Shown here in pieces: positions 1 to 8,879 of a stretch of DNA of 36,384 bases. Numbering within the stretch: position 1 is the first letter of the stretch; every line of letters starts with the position of its first letter. The position numbers and the translations under genes were made by a program. This DNA is from Thermotogaceae bacterium (lineage in GTDB: Bacteria > Thermotogota > Thermotogae > MWEM01): assembly GCA_030445775.1 (NCBI GenBank), contig JASUTC010000016.1, forward strand, positions 1-36,384, read 5' to 3'. The notes beneath the pieces are model-generated. The model was not told where the DNA came from. It saw nothing but the letters and a program-made list of their open reading frames with translations, and ran no database searches.

Positions 1-1
1 G

Positions 2-1381
2 AAGCAACTTCGCGAGTTGACCGAACAGACCCTGCTGCGTCAGATTGTCCAACTGGGTGCCTTGGTCAATGCGCAGGGAGATATTCTCTACTTGTATGGC
101 CAAACCGGCAAATACCTGGAGCCCACCACCGGTGAGAGCGGGATCAACAACATCCTGAAGATGGCCAGAGAAGGGCTGAGCAGCAACCTTGCCATCGCAT
201 TGCACGAAGTTACCAGGACACAGGAAACAGTGTATCGTCCGGGATTGACAGTTAAAACCAATGGTGACTTCACTACCGTCAACCTGATTGTCAAGTTGGT
301 CACCTCAACCTCTGAAATCTCAACCGAACCACCCTTATACCTTGTGATGCTGGAGCAATCTACTGCCCCACGGGTCAATGAAAGTGAGGCAGACTCTGAA
401 TCAAACGATCATACTCACATATTGGAACTGAAGCAGGAACTGCGAATCAAGGAGGAGTATCTCCAATCCACTGTCGAGGAGTTGAATTCCTCCAATGAAG
501 AGTTGCAATCGTCTAATGAGGAGTTGCAATCGGTGAATGAGGAACTGCAATCCACCAATGAGGAACTGGAAACCTCCAAGGAGGAGTTACAATCGGTGAA
601 TGAGGAACTGACCACGGTTAACTCCGAGTTACAGACCAAAGTGGCTGATTTGTCACAAGCCAACAACGACATGAACAACTTGTTGGCCGGTACGGGCATT
701 GCTACCATTTTTGTGGATCATCAGTTACGTATCCTGCGATTCACGCCAACAGCCACCAAAATTATCAACCTGATTAAGAGCGACATTGGACGCTCCGTGG
801 GGCATATTGTCAATAACTTATCCGGATACACCACACTGGTTGCTGACATACAGGAGGTGCTCGACACCCTGATTTCCAAGGAAATCGAAGTCCAGACAAC
901 TGATGGACAGTGGTATACCATGCGCATACTGCCCTATCGTACCATAGATAATATCATTGAAGGTGCTGTACTCACCTTTGTGGAGATTACGGAGGCACAT
1001 GAACTTCGTGAATCACTGAGGATGAGCGCTGAGCGGATGCGAGTCGCCCTCAGTATAGTTCCTCTTTCTGTTTTTAATCAGGACAGGGATCTTCGCTACA
1101 CATGGTTTCGCAGCTCCGATCCTGCATTTTCTATCCAACAGATTATTGGCAAAACGGATACTGACCTTCTGCAGGAACAAGAAGCTGTCGCGTTGAACGC
1201 ACTCAAGAAGCAGGTACTGGAAAGCGGAAAAGCTGTGAGAAAAAACATCCAAGCTACTATTGAGGATAAAAAGTTTGTATTTGACCTGTTAATTGAACCG
1301 TTGCGAGATGCCACCGGAGCCGTAGTCGGGATCACTTGCGCTTCGATTGATATCACCAGGCAACATGATAATAAGCAATAA
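2..1381 (+). CDS. PAS-containing C-terminal part of a CheR/CheB-type sensor protein (5' truncated by window edge)
   Basis: Frame is open to the window start (KQLREL-TEQTLLRQ...). Heptad linker SNEELQSSNEELQSVNEELQSTNEELETSKEELQSVNEELTTVN is typical of CheB-CheR-PAS fusions, followed by PAS domains. Confidence 0.75.
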   Translation, partial: KQLRELTEQTLLRQIVQLGALVNAQGDILYLYGQTGKYLEPTTGESGINNILKMAREGLSSNLAIALHEVTRTQETVYRPGLTVKTNGDFTTVNLIVKLVTSTSEISTEPPLYLVMLEQSTAPRVNESEADSESNDHTHILELKQELRIKEEYLQSTVEELNSSNEELQSSNEELQSVNEELQSTNEELETSKEELQSVNEELTTVNSELQTKVADLSQANNDMNNLLAGTGIATIFVDHQLRILRFTPTATKIINLIKSDIGRSVGHIVNNLSGYTTLVADIQEVLDTLISKEIEVQTTDGQWYTMRILPYRTIDNIIEGAVLTFVEITEAHELRESLRMSAERMRVALSIVPLSVFNQDRDLRYTWFRSSDPAFSIQQIIGKTDTDLLQEQEAVALNALKKQVLESGKAVRKNIQATIEDKKFVFDLLIEPLRDATGAVVGITCASIDITRQHDNKQ

Positions 1382-2281
1382 AGAGGAGGGAAAGCAATGA
1401 ACGATGGAAAGCGCAATTCCAGGCAGACGCCCAATGACGCAGAGGTGCTGCGAAAACGGGCTGAGGAGAAGGTCAAAACTATGGAACCAGACTCTTTGAC
1501 TGCACAGACTCCCGAAGCGATCCGGCATATGGTCCATGAACTCCAGGTACACCAAATCGAACTGGAGATGCAGAACGAGGAGCTACGTACGGCCCAAAAC
1601 CAGATAGAAGCCGCGCGGTTGCGCTATTTCGACCTCTATGATCTTGCCCCTGTGGGATACTGTACAATAAGTGAAAAGGGCATTACTCTCGAGACAAACT
1701 TAACCTTCGCAACCATGTTGGATAAGGATAGGCGCGCCATGATAAAGCGACCTTTTTCAGCTTTTATTCAAAGAGAAGATCAGGACATATATTACATGTT
1801 CCTAAAACAACTCTTAAATACCAATAACCCGCAAATATGTGAACTTCGCATGGTAAAAAACGATAAAACTACATTCTGGAGCTCTCTACATGCCGCAGTG
1901 CAAAAAGATGAAGACAGTACGAAGTGTTTACGAGTGACAATATCTGATATCACACAACAAAAAAAACTTGAGATAGAGCTGAACAGGGAAAAAGATGCCC
2001 TTGAAAAGAGCACGAACATGCTTCAATCCATCCTCAAAGCCTTACCCGGTATGCTCCTGGTGATTGATCAGCAACATAATATCCTTTTGACAAACACCAA
2101 CAGGATTCGGGCGGGAAAAGTGAACGGCGACACAATCGAACAAGTCATAGGCAGGAAGTGTTATCAGGCGTTTATGAATAGAGAGAGCCCATGTCCATGG
2201 TGTAAGATGGAACAAGTGATGGAGACCGGTGGGACTTTTTCGGAAACAACGACACCTGAAGATCCCCGTACAAATGTCAAG

Positions 2282-3109
2282 TTAAGCATGTACACTTTTG
2301 ATGAGATAAGGATGTACAAAAAACCGACCCTCAAAACACGAGACAGCCTTACCCAAAACAAAGCTTACTTTTAAACGATAAGAATCACCTAGAATGGTAA
2401 TGACATGTGAATGATGAAGCAAACGGTCAAGGATAGCATTGGTGATTCTCGGATCTTCAAATAATTCATCCCAATCTGAAAATTGCACATTGGAAGTGAT
2501 GATGGTACTTCTGGTTTCATAGCGTTGGTCTAATAATTGGAACAGTAAGCGATCATCTCCTTTCGTAATGGGTAAAAATCCCAGCTCGTCTATGATTAAC
2601 ACACGATAGCGTTTGTAAGTTTTCAGCATGTGACTCAAACGGTTTTCAGATTGCGCCTTTCTCAATTTGACAAACAGATCATTGGCTTTAATAAAATAAG
2701 CGGAGTGTCCATGTTTAGCCGCTTCAATTCCCAATGCTATGGCCAGGTGAGTTTTGCCAACACCACAACTCCCTAAAAGAGCGATGTTCTCACAGTTTTC
2801 AAGAAAATTCAAGGTGGCCAAATCATACAACTGCGCTTTGTCAATGCCAGGTTGAAACTCAAAGTCAAAGTCTTTGAGTTCTTTCAAGTGGGGAAATCCC
2901 GCCATTTTGATGGTGTAATTAATCGAATTGATCTTTTTCCTTTCCACCTCTTGATCGGTTAACAGTTTTAAAGCCTCAATAAAGGCGAGTTCCTTTTTGT
3001 GGAGTTTGTCAAGGATGGCATCCAGCTGTTCTTTCATTTTGGTTAATTTCAAATAGTCCAGGTTCTCCTGTAACTGATTATATTGACTATTTAACGTTTT
3101 TGGCTGCAT
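2282..3109 (-). CDS. istB: IS21-type transposition helper ATPase IstB
   Basis: Walker A GSCGVGKTHLA, Walker B LIIDELGF, STIITSN. C-terminal ~25 aa appear to run past the repeat-defined element end. Confidence 0.9.
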   Translation of the reverse strand: MQPKTLNSQYNQLQENLDYLKLTKMKEQLDAILDKLHKKELAFIEALKLLTDQEVERKKINSINYTIKMAGFPHLKELKDFDFEFQPGIDKAQLYDLATLNFLENCENIALLGSCGVGKTHLAIALGIEAAKHGHSAYFIKANDLFVKLRKAQSENRLSHMLKTYKRYRVLIIDELGFLPITKGDDRLLFQLLDQRYETRSTIITSNVQFSDWDELFEDPRITNAILDRLLHHSHVITILGDSYRLKVSFVLGKAVSCFEGRFFVHPYLIKSVHA

Positions 3110-4476
3110 GGAAATACCCTCCGATCTTCTTTAGATTTTTTTGTGCAAACTCACGGATGTTGTCTTTGTAAGGCATGACTTCCTTTAAATGTTCTTCGTA
3201 ATGTTCCGGAAGGTAATTCAATTTCTGATCTTTAATGGCATGAATGGCAATGAGTTTTGTGGTATCATAAATGTATAGTTTTTCCTCAATGACTTCAAGA
3301 AACAGCGATTGTTTCTTATAGCCCAGTGGGACGGAATACTGTTTGCTCTTATATGAAATCATGTTGAGGGCATTGACTTTGGCCTGCTGTTGTGGGATTT
3401 TATACTGGGTTCTTATTCGTTGGCCGGGAAGCGCGAGTAAGAACTCTTTTTCTTGTTCAAATAGGTTGAGGGGAATTTTTCCCGTTCCCTGATGAACCGT
3501 CATGTTTTTACGAAGGTTGATCTTTTTGACTTGTTCGTGCAAACCGCTATAGGTTAATTGGCCCTGATAGGCATCGATCTCATCCAGGATTTTCATCTGA
3601 GTTTCAACTTTGCCCTTGGTTTGGGGCCTTTTTGCTATGCATGTACGCACTTTAAATCCCATGTCTTTGCTGAATTGATAGAATTTGTTATTCACGATGC
3701 CTTTTTTATATTGGGTCCGTGAATCGTCCATGATGGTTTTCATGTTATCCCCGAGTAAAACTCTGGGTACCCCGCCAATGATTTCAAAGAATTGTGTTAA
3801 GCAGGAGATGAGGACGCTTTGTATCTTATTTTGGGTAAGCGCATAGAGTTCGAATCTTGAATAGGCTAATACCATGACCAGGACATTGACTTTGATATGG
3901 TTGCCTTCGGATGTCAGATAGTCGATATTTTCTTTCCAATCAACCTGCGCTTGTTCTCCCGGGTCTGTTTCAAATCGGATACTGGCTTTGGTTTTCGTTT
4001 TTTTGTTTGAGCGTTGGTCAAAATAATCCTGGAATTCTTCACGCCGACTGATATAGCCTCGAAAGGTTGATTCGGCACAATTGAGCCCGTGATTATCCTT
4101 CAGATATCTCCAAAGAATGCTTTTATAATGGAATACTTGTGGTGTTTCTTCACTTAGAAGTTCTTTGATGACATCATAATATGCATCCACCGGAGAGGGT
4201 CTTTTGCGTTTCCCGGTCGGGATTTCTCCGTCGTAGTATTTCTTTGCTGTTCGTCGATCACAGTTTAATTGCTTTGCAATCTTAGTAAAATTAGGGTTCA
4301 TACCTACTGCCTCCATGATTTCTTTGAGTTTGGGCAGCTCTTCCAGTCTTTTGAGCTCATATTTCACGATAAATGTTATGGGTTTATTCACATGATCACC
4401 TCTCGGTGATTATGCTTCATTTCACCCTTTTTTTGTACATCTTATCTCATCGTTTCTGTACATTCTTATCTTATCA
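2299..4476 (-). mobile_element. IS21-family insertion sequence
   Basis: Adjacent istB and istA ORFs. Imperfect terminal inverted repeats TGATGAGATAAGGATGTACA (left) and TGATAAGATAAGAATGTACA (reverse complement of right end), with a second internal copy CGATGAGATAAGATGTACA at the right end. Boundaries inferred from the repeats. Confidence 0.8.
3087..4391 (-). CDS. istA: IS21-type transposase IstA
   Basis: N-terminal HTH, integrase core with QVDWKE, LLGDNMKT, KGKVETQMK; overlaps istB start. Confidence 0.9.
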   Translation of the reverse strand: MNKPITFIVKYELKRLEELPKLKEIMEAVGMNPNFTKIAKQLNCDRRTAKKYYDGEIPTGKRKRPSPVDAYYDVIKELLSEETPQVFHYKSILWRYLKDNHGLNCAESTFRGYISRREEFQDYFDQRSNKKTKTKASIRFETDPGEQAQVDWKENIDYLTSEGNHIKVNVLVMVLAYSRFELYALTQNKIQSVLISCLTQFFEIIGGVPRVLLGDNMKTIMDDSRTQYKKGIVNNKFYQFSKDMGFKVRTCIAKRPQTKGKVETQMKILDEIDAYQGQLTYSGLHEQVKKINLRKNMTVHQGTGKIPLNLFEQEKEFLLALPGQRIRTQYKIPQQQAKVNALNMISYKSKQYSVPLGYKKQSLFLEVIEEKLYIYDTTKLIAIHAIKDQKLNYLPEHYEEHLKEVMPYKDNIREFAQKNLKKIGGYFHAAKNVK

Positions 4477-5728
4477 TTTATAAGGCGAAAATGTCATTGG
4501 CGTGGTGGAATACAGCTTGGATATTACGGAACTGAGAAATGCCAAGGTCAAGGCACAGAATGCGAATAGGGCTAAGAGCGAATTTCTCGCCAATATGAGC
4601 CATGAGTTGCGGACGCCATTGAATGGTATCATCGGATTCAGTGATATCCTTCGAAATACAGCTTTGGATAAGGAGCAAAGTGAATATGCTGATATTGTAT
4701 ACATCTCAGGTAAGCATTTGGCAGATATCATCACCGATATCCTTGATTTCTCCCGTATAGAAGCCGGGAAATTCGAGCTGTATCCCGAAAAAACGAATTT
4801 AAGGGAGCTCGTTGAAAAAACACTCTCTATTGTCCAACACAAAGCCAGAATAAAAAAAATAACTCTCACGGCCAACATTGAACACACCGTGCCTCAAACC
4901 GTTGAAGTGGATGGATCGAAACTGAGGCAGGTCCTGATAAATTTGCTTTCAAATGCTGTGAAATTTACAGATGAGGGTTCTGTAGAGCTGTTCGTAAACC
5001 TTCAGGAAATACAAAATGACAAGGTCCGCCTTCTGTTCAAGGTAACCGACACTGGCATAGGTATAAAAGAAAAGGAACAGAAATGGATTTTCGACCCCTT
5101 CCATCAGGCTGATATGTCCATCTCTAAAAAAGCCGAAGGTACCGGTCTGGGACTTACCATTAGCAGAGAAATGTTGGCGAAGATGGGTAGTGCTTTAGAG
5201 TTCAGGAGCACATACTCTAAAGGTAGTACCTTTTCTTTTGAATTGTTGTTGCCCTATGAGGGAGAGCAAGCAACAGAGTCAGACAAAGAGGCTTCTGAGA
5301 ACATGCCTGAAAATTCAGATTTTGCAAACAAAAAGATTCTCGTTGCCGAGGACAATGCCATCAATATGCACTATGCCCAAACTGCAATTTCTAAGTTTTC
5401 CAACGATATCCAGATCCTCAAAGCCAAAAACGGTAAAGAGGCGTATCAGCAGTATAGGGAACACAAACCCGACCTCATTCTCATGGACATCGTCATGCCT
5501 GATATTAACGGCTATCAGGCTACGGCCATGATACGAAGTCAGGACCAGTAGACCCCAATCATAGCCATGACAGCCAAAGCCTTGACCGAAGACAAAGAAG
5601 ATTGCCTGGCCGCCGGAATGAATGAATACATTTCGAAACCGATTTCTTTGGAGATGTTAAAGCTAATCCTTAAGAAATATTTAGGGGCTGCTGAATAACT
5701 AAAAATTCTCAAATCCTAAACGCCACAA

Positions 5729-5756
5729 AAAATGACGCCTTTTCAGGCGTCATTTT
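5729..5756. terminator. Bidirectional Rho-independent terminator
   Basis: Perfect 12-bp stem AAAATGACGCCT/AGGCGTCATTTT with TTTC loop, A/T tracts on both sides, between convergent rnfB and the kinase pseudogene. Confidence 0.85.
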
Positions 5757-5760
5757 AAGC

Positions 5761-6036
5761 TTATTCACTCATAATTTCTTTTATCTTCTCCGGTACTCCT
5801 TGACGTTTACCAGGAATGCAGCCGTCTTTGGGGGCTTCTCCCTTGATGACGGCCTTTGCAAAGGCCTCACAACCGGGATAGCCGCATGCGCCACAGTTGA
5901 CACCAGGCAGGGCTTCCATGATTTTTGTTAGCCGGGGATCTTCTTTGACTTCGAATTTTTTTGCCGCAAAAGCTAGGAATGTGCCAAAGACCAGTCCCAA
6001 TGCGCCTAATAATAAGATGCTATTGATAAAAATCAT
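5761..6036 (-). CDS. rnfB: RnfB, short form (N-terminal TM + single [4Fe-4S] domain only)
   Basis: LPGVNCGACGYPGCEAFAKAVIKGEAPKDGC; ends at 91 aa in KIKEIMSE without the usual ferredoxin-type cluster domains. Confidence 0.85.
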   Translation of the reverse strand: MIFINSILLLGALGLVFGTFLAFAAKKFEVKEDPRLTKIMEALPGVNCGACGYPGCEAFAKAVIKGEAPKDGCIPGKRQGVPEKIKEIMSE

Positions 6037-6048
6037 TCAATCACCGCC

Positions 6049-6624
6049 TTAAAGTTTTATCATGCCGCTGAATCCAACGAATGCCATGGATAATATCCCT
6101 GCGGTTATCAAGGTTCCCGCAAGGCCTTTAAAGGGTTTGGGGATGTCTGCAAATTCCATCTGTTCCCGGATACCGGCGAACAGAATCAATGCCAACCCAA
6201 ATCCGAATCCGGCACCCAATGCGTTGAATATGGTTTCAAGCAGGCCGTAATTGTTTTGGATGTTCAGCAGTGCCAATCCAAGGATGGCGCAGTTTGTTGT
6301 GATGAGCGGTAAAAAGATACCCAATGCTTCGTATAATCCCGGAGACACTTTTTTTAAAAAGATTTCAACAAACTGTACGAGAGAGGCGATAACCAAAATA
6401 AAGACGATGGTTTTCAAAAAGCCCAGACCCATGATGACTAACAATCCGTTCAGCAGCCAGGTGATCACACTGGCTAAAACCATGACGAAAATAACGGCCA
6501 ATGACATGCCAACTGCAGTGTCGATCTTTTTTGATACACCCAAAAACGGACAGATTCCCAGAAATCGTTGCAGAACGAAGTTGTTGACTAATATTGCAGA
6601 CATGAAAATCAAGAATACATTCAT
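6049..6624 (-). CDS. rnfA: Electron transport complex subunit RnfA
   Basis: NNFVLQRFLGICPFLGVSKKIDTAVGMSLAV, TTNCAILG; cluster position. Confidence 0.95.
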   Translation of the reverse strand: MNVFLIFMSAILVNNFVLQRFLGICPFLGVSKKIDTAVGMSLAVIFVMVLASVITWLLNGLLVIMGLGFLKTIVFILVIASLVQFVEIFLKKVSPGLYEALGIFLPLITTNCAILGLALLNIQNNYGLLETIFNALGAGFGFGLALILFAGIREQMEFADIPKPFKGLAGTLITAGILSMAFVGFSGMIKL

Positions 6625-7265
6625 GCGGTTTCACCTGCCTTCTTTGCCGCTTTTGCTTTTTTCTTCTTTTTCTCTTCCCGTGAAATACCCATCCAGTTGA
6701 ACATGGCTGCCAGGAGTCCGAGGGTGATAAAGGCTCCCGGAGGAAGAATCATGATGAATACGTTGAAGGCATCTCCCCAAAGGGTTAGTCCAAACCAGGT
6801 ACCTGCACCCAGGATTTCTCTGACGGAACCCAACAGGATGAGGCCGCCGGCAAAACCCAAGCCCATGCCCAATGCATCAAGGATGGATTTAAAGACCGAA
6901 TTTTGGCTGGCATAAGCTTCCGCTCGTCCAAGGATAAGGCAGTTGACAACAATCAACGGGATAAACAAACCCAGTGTTTTCCAAAGATCGTACAAGAAAC
7001 CGTGCATCAAAAGATCAATCATGGTAACAAATCCGGCGATGATGATGATGTATACAGGTATTCTGATCTTACTCGGGACAAGTTTTCTGATCAGTGATAT
7101 CACGATATTTGACATGATTAAAACAGCCAGGGTTGCCATTCCCATTCCCAAACCGTTGGTAGCGCTGGTGGTGGTCGCCAGAGTAGGACACATACCCAAA
7201 GCCTGGACGAAAATGGGGTTGTTGGAGAACATGCCGTTGGTTAGTTCAGATTGTTTTTTTGCCAT
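6621..7265 (-). CDS. rnfE: Electron transport complex subunit RnfE
   Basis: NNPIFVQALGMCPTLATTTSATNGLGMG, PLIVVNCLILGRAEAYA. Confidence 0.95.
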   Translation of the reverse strand: MAKKQSELTNGMFSNNPIFVQALGMCPTLATTTSATNGLGMGMATLAVLIMSNIVISLIRKLVPSKIRIPVYIIIIAGFVTMIDLLMHGFLYDLWKTLGLFIPLIVVNCLILGRAEAYASQNSVFKSILDALGMGLGFAGGLILLGSVREILGAGTWFGLTLWGDAFNVFIMILPPGAFITLGLLAAMFNWMGISREEKKKKKAKAAKKAGETA

Positions 7266-7984
7266 TATTCATCACCCCCCGTAGTTTGTTCCAGGTATTC
7301 ATTCATGATATTAATGGCATTTGCAACACCTCTTGGTGTGATGGTTGCACCTGTCATGAGATCGCTGACACTGATGATACCTTCCTTTTTAAGCGCTGCT
7401 TCCTCTTCATTGGTTTTAGCCGGACTCTTGCCGGAATCCTTGTCCACTTTGACACCTTTTTCAAGGCCTTGCTCAGGAATGTTGAAAAAGCGCTCTTTGA
7501 CAGGTTCTTCAGCGATTCTGGCTCCCAGTCCCGGTGTTTCCTGTGAATAATCCAGGACTTCCAGGCGCATCATTTCCATTGAATCCCCATCGCTGATAAA
7601 TGAGCACATGATGGTGACATATCCACCGTATCCTACAGATGCTCCGCTGAGGATGTAAGCGGTTCGCCCGTCTTTTAAAGTGAATTCATAAGCCGGTGAG
7701 GCGCAGTAACCGTTGTAGGTCTTGCTTTCATAAAGCGTTTCATCATCGCTTTCTTTCCATATCTTATCATTCAATTTCTCCTGAGACTCTGGAATGTCCT
7801 TTTCATCAATTAACAGCTCCCCGTTGACAGGATCTGTCAGAACGGTTTTAATGGATTCCAGTTTTACGTTTAATTCTGCCATGGCAATAGGTTCTTCCGT
7901 GATCGTGTAGACGGCGGCCAGTAATACGGCTACCACAATGGCAAAAGCCATGAGCGTCAGTCCGATTTTTAAATAATTACCCAT
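7265..7984 (-). CDS. rnfG: Electron transport complex subunit RnfG (FMN-binding)
   Basis: One N-terminal TM; SVGYGGYVTIM; ETPGLGARI; covalent-FMN type motif DLMTGATITPRGV. Confidence 0.93.
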   Translation of the reverse strand: MGNYLKIGLTLMAFAIVVAVLLAAVYTITEEPIAMAELNVKLESIKTVLTDPVNGELLIDEKDIPESQEKLNDKIWKESDDETLYESKTYNGYCASPAYEFTLKDGRTAYILSGASVGYGGYVTIMCSFISDGDSMEMMRLEVLDYSQETPGLGARIAEEPVKERFFNIPEQGLEKGVKVDKDSGKSPAKTNEEEAALKKEGIISVSDLMTGATITPRGVANAINIMNEYLEQTTGGDE

Positions 7985-7985
7985 A

Positions 7986-8878
7986 TCATCTCGCCCCCTT
8001 CTTTAAAGCGCCAAAGGGTCTTCTTCTGGTCCATTTATCGATTAACGGTTTAACGGCGTTCATGATGAGGATGGAGAAAGCAACCCCTTCCGGTAGAGCC
8101 CCTGCGATTCGAATCAGCATGGTGATAACACCGCATCCCATACCGAAGATCAGGGAACCTTTTATCGTTGAAGGGCTGGTGACCATATCCGTAGCCATGA
8201 AAAGCGCACCAAGCATTAATCCGCCACCCAGTAAATGATATAGGGGAGTTCCGTATTGTTCGGGACTGATCAGATAAAATACGGAAGAAATAACCAAAAC
8301 TGTGCCGATATAGGCTACGGGAATATGCCAGGAGACGTGCTTTCGAATGAGAAGGTAGATAAACCCGATAATCAGGGCCAATGCACTGACTTCACCCAGA
8401 CTTCCACCAATGTTGCCCAGGAACATATCCATGTAGGAATAATTTTCCAAAGCCGTTTGAATTCCGCTTTCTTTTAAAAGACCCATGGGAGTTGCACCAG
8501 TTATTATGGCTGAGAGGGGTTGGACCCTAAACCCCCGTAAACGTGTTTGCCCAGGCCGATGGCGATGACGATGCCGATGATAAACAAATACCAAGGGAAC
8601 CCTGCAGGCAGGTTCATGGCCAGCAGCAAACCGGTAACCGCTGCGCTGCCGTCCGGTGTGAAATCCTTCTTCTTACGTAGCACCTTCATGATAAACAGTT
8701 CCAATGCCTCGGCAACAACCACACCCATCAGGCAAAGAACCAAGGCAGACCATCCAAAGACGATGACTGAAACAATGACTGCCGGGATGAGTGCAATGAT
8801 CACATCCAGCATGATCTTAGAAACTGAATCCGTTGTTCTTATATGGGGAGCGGATGCAGATGGGAAAATCTGTGCCAT
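7986..8878 (-). pseudogene. rnfD: RnfD, split by an internal deletion/frameshift
   Basis: N-terminal part 8504-8878 ends ...GKHVYGGLGSNPSQP*. C-terminal part in another frame (7986-~8530) resumes ...AIITGATPMGLLKESG. The conserved NPFNPALxGRxFLL...TSW segment is absent. Confidence 0.85.
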
Positions 8879-8879
8879 A

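Larger units (their letters stand above)
1397..5698 (+). pseudogene. PAS hybrid histidine kinase with receiver domain, interrupted by an IS21-family element and an in-frame TAG
   Basis: 5' part 1397-~2298 (PAS domains, ESPCPWCKMEQVMETGG). 3' part from ~4484 ([21 protein letters not shown], His[19 protein letters not shown], HATPase [18 protein letters not shown] / [16 protein letters not shown]). TAG at 5549-5551, then the same frame continues [31 protein letters not shown] to TAA 5696-5698. Confidence 0.85.

Noticed and set aside
88-1555. Antisense ORFs opposite the first sensor gene and many similar short opposite-strand ORFs across the window
   Set aside because: No RBS, low complexity or mirror composition, fully overlapped by well supported genes.
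2272-4496. Direct repeat AAATGTCA at 2272-2279 and 4489-4496 as the IS21 target duplication
   Set aside because: It is in frame in both copies and would include the istB stop, but the element ends it implies are not inverted repeats, and the left host sequence appears to continue through KLSMYTF. Kept only as an alternative.
5549-5551. TAG as a pyrrolysine or programmed read-through codon
   Set aside because: The gene is already broken by an IS, and no pylTS or read-through signal is seen. A nonsense mutation is simpler.
8256-8477. Plus-strand 73-aa ORF within rnfD
   Set aside because: Antisense to rnfD coding sequence with no recognisable motif or RBS.
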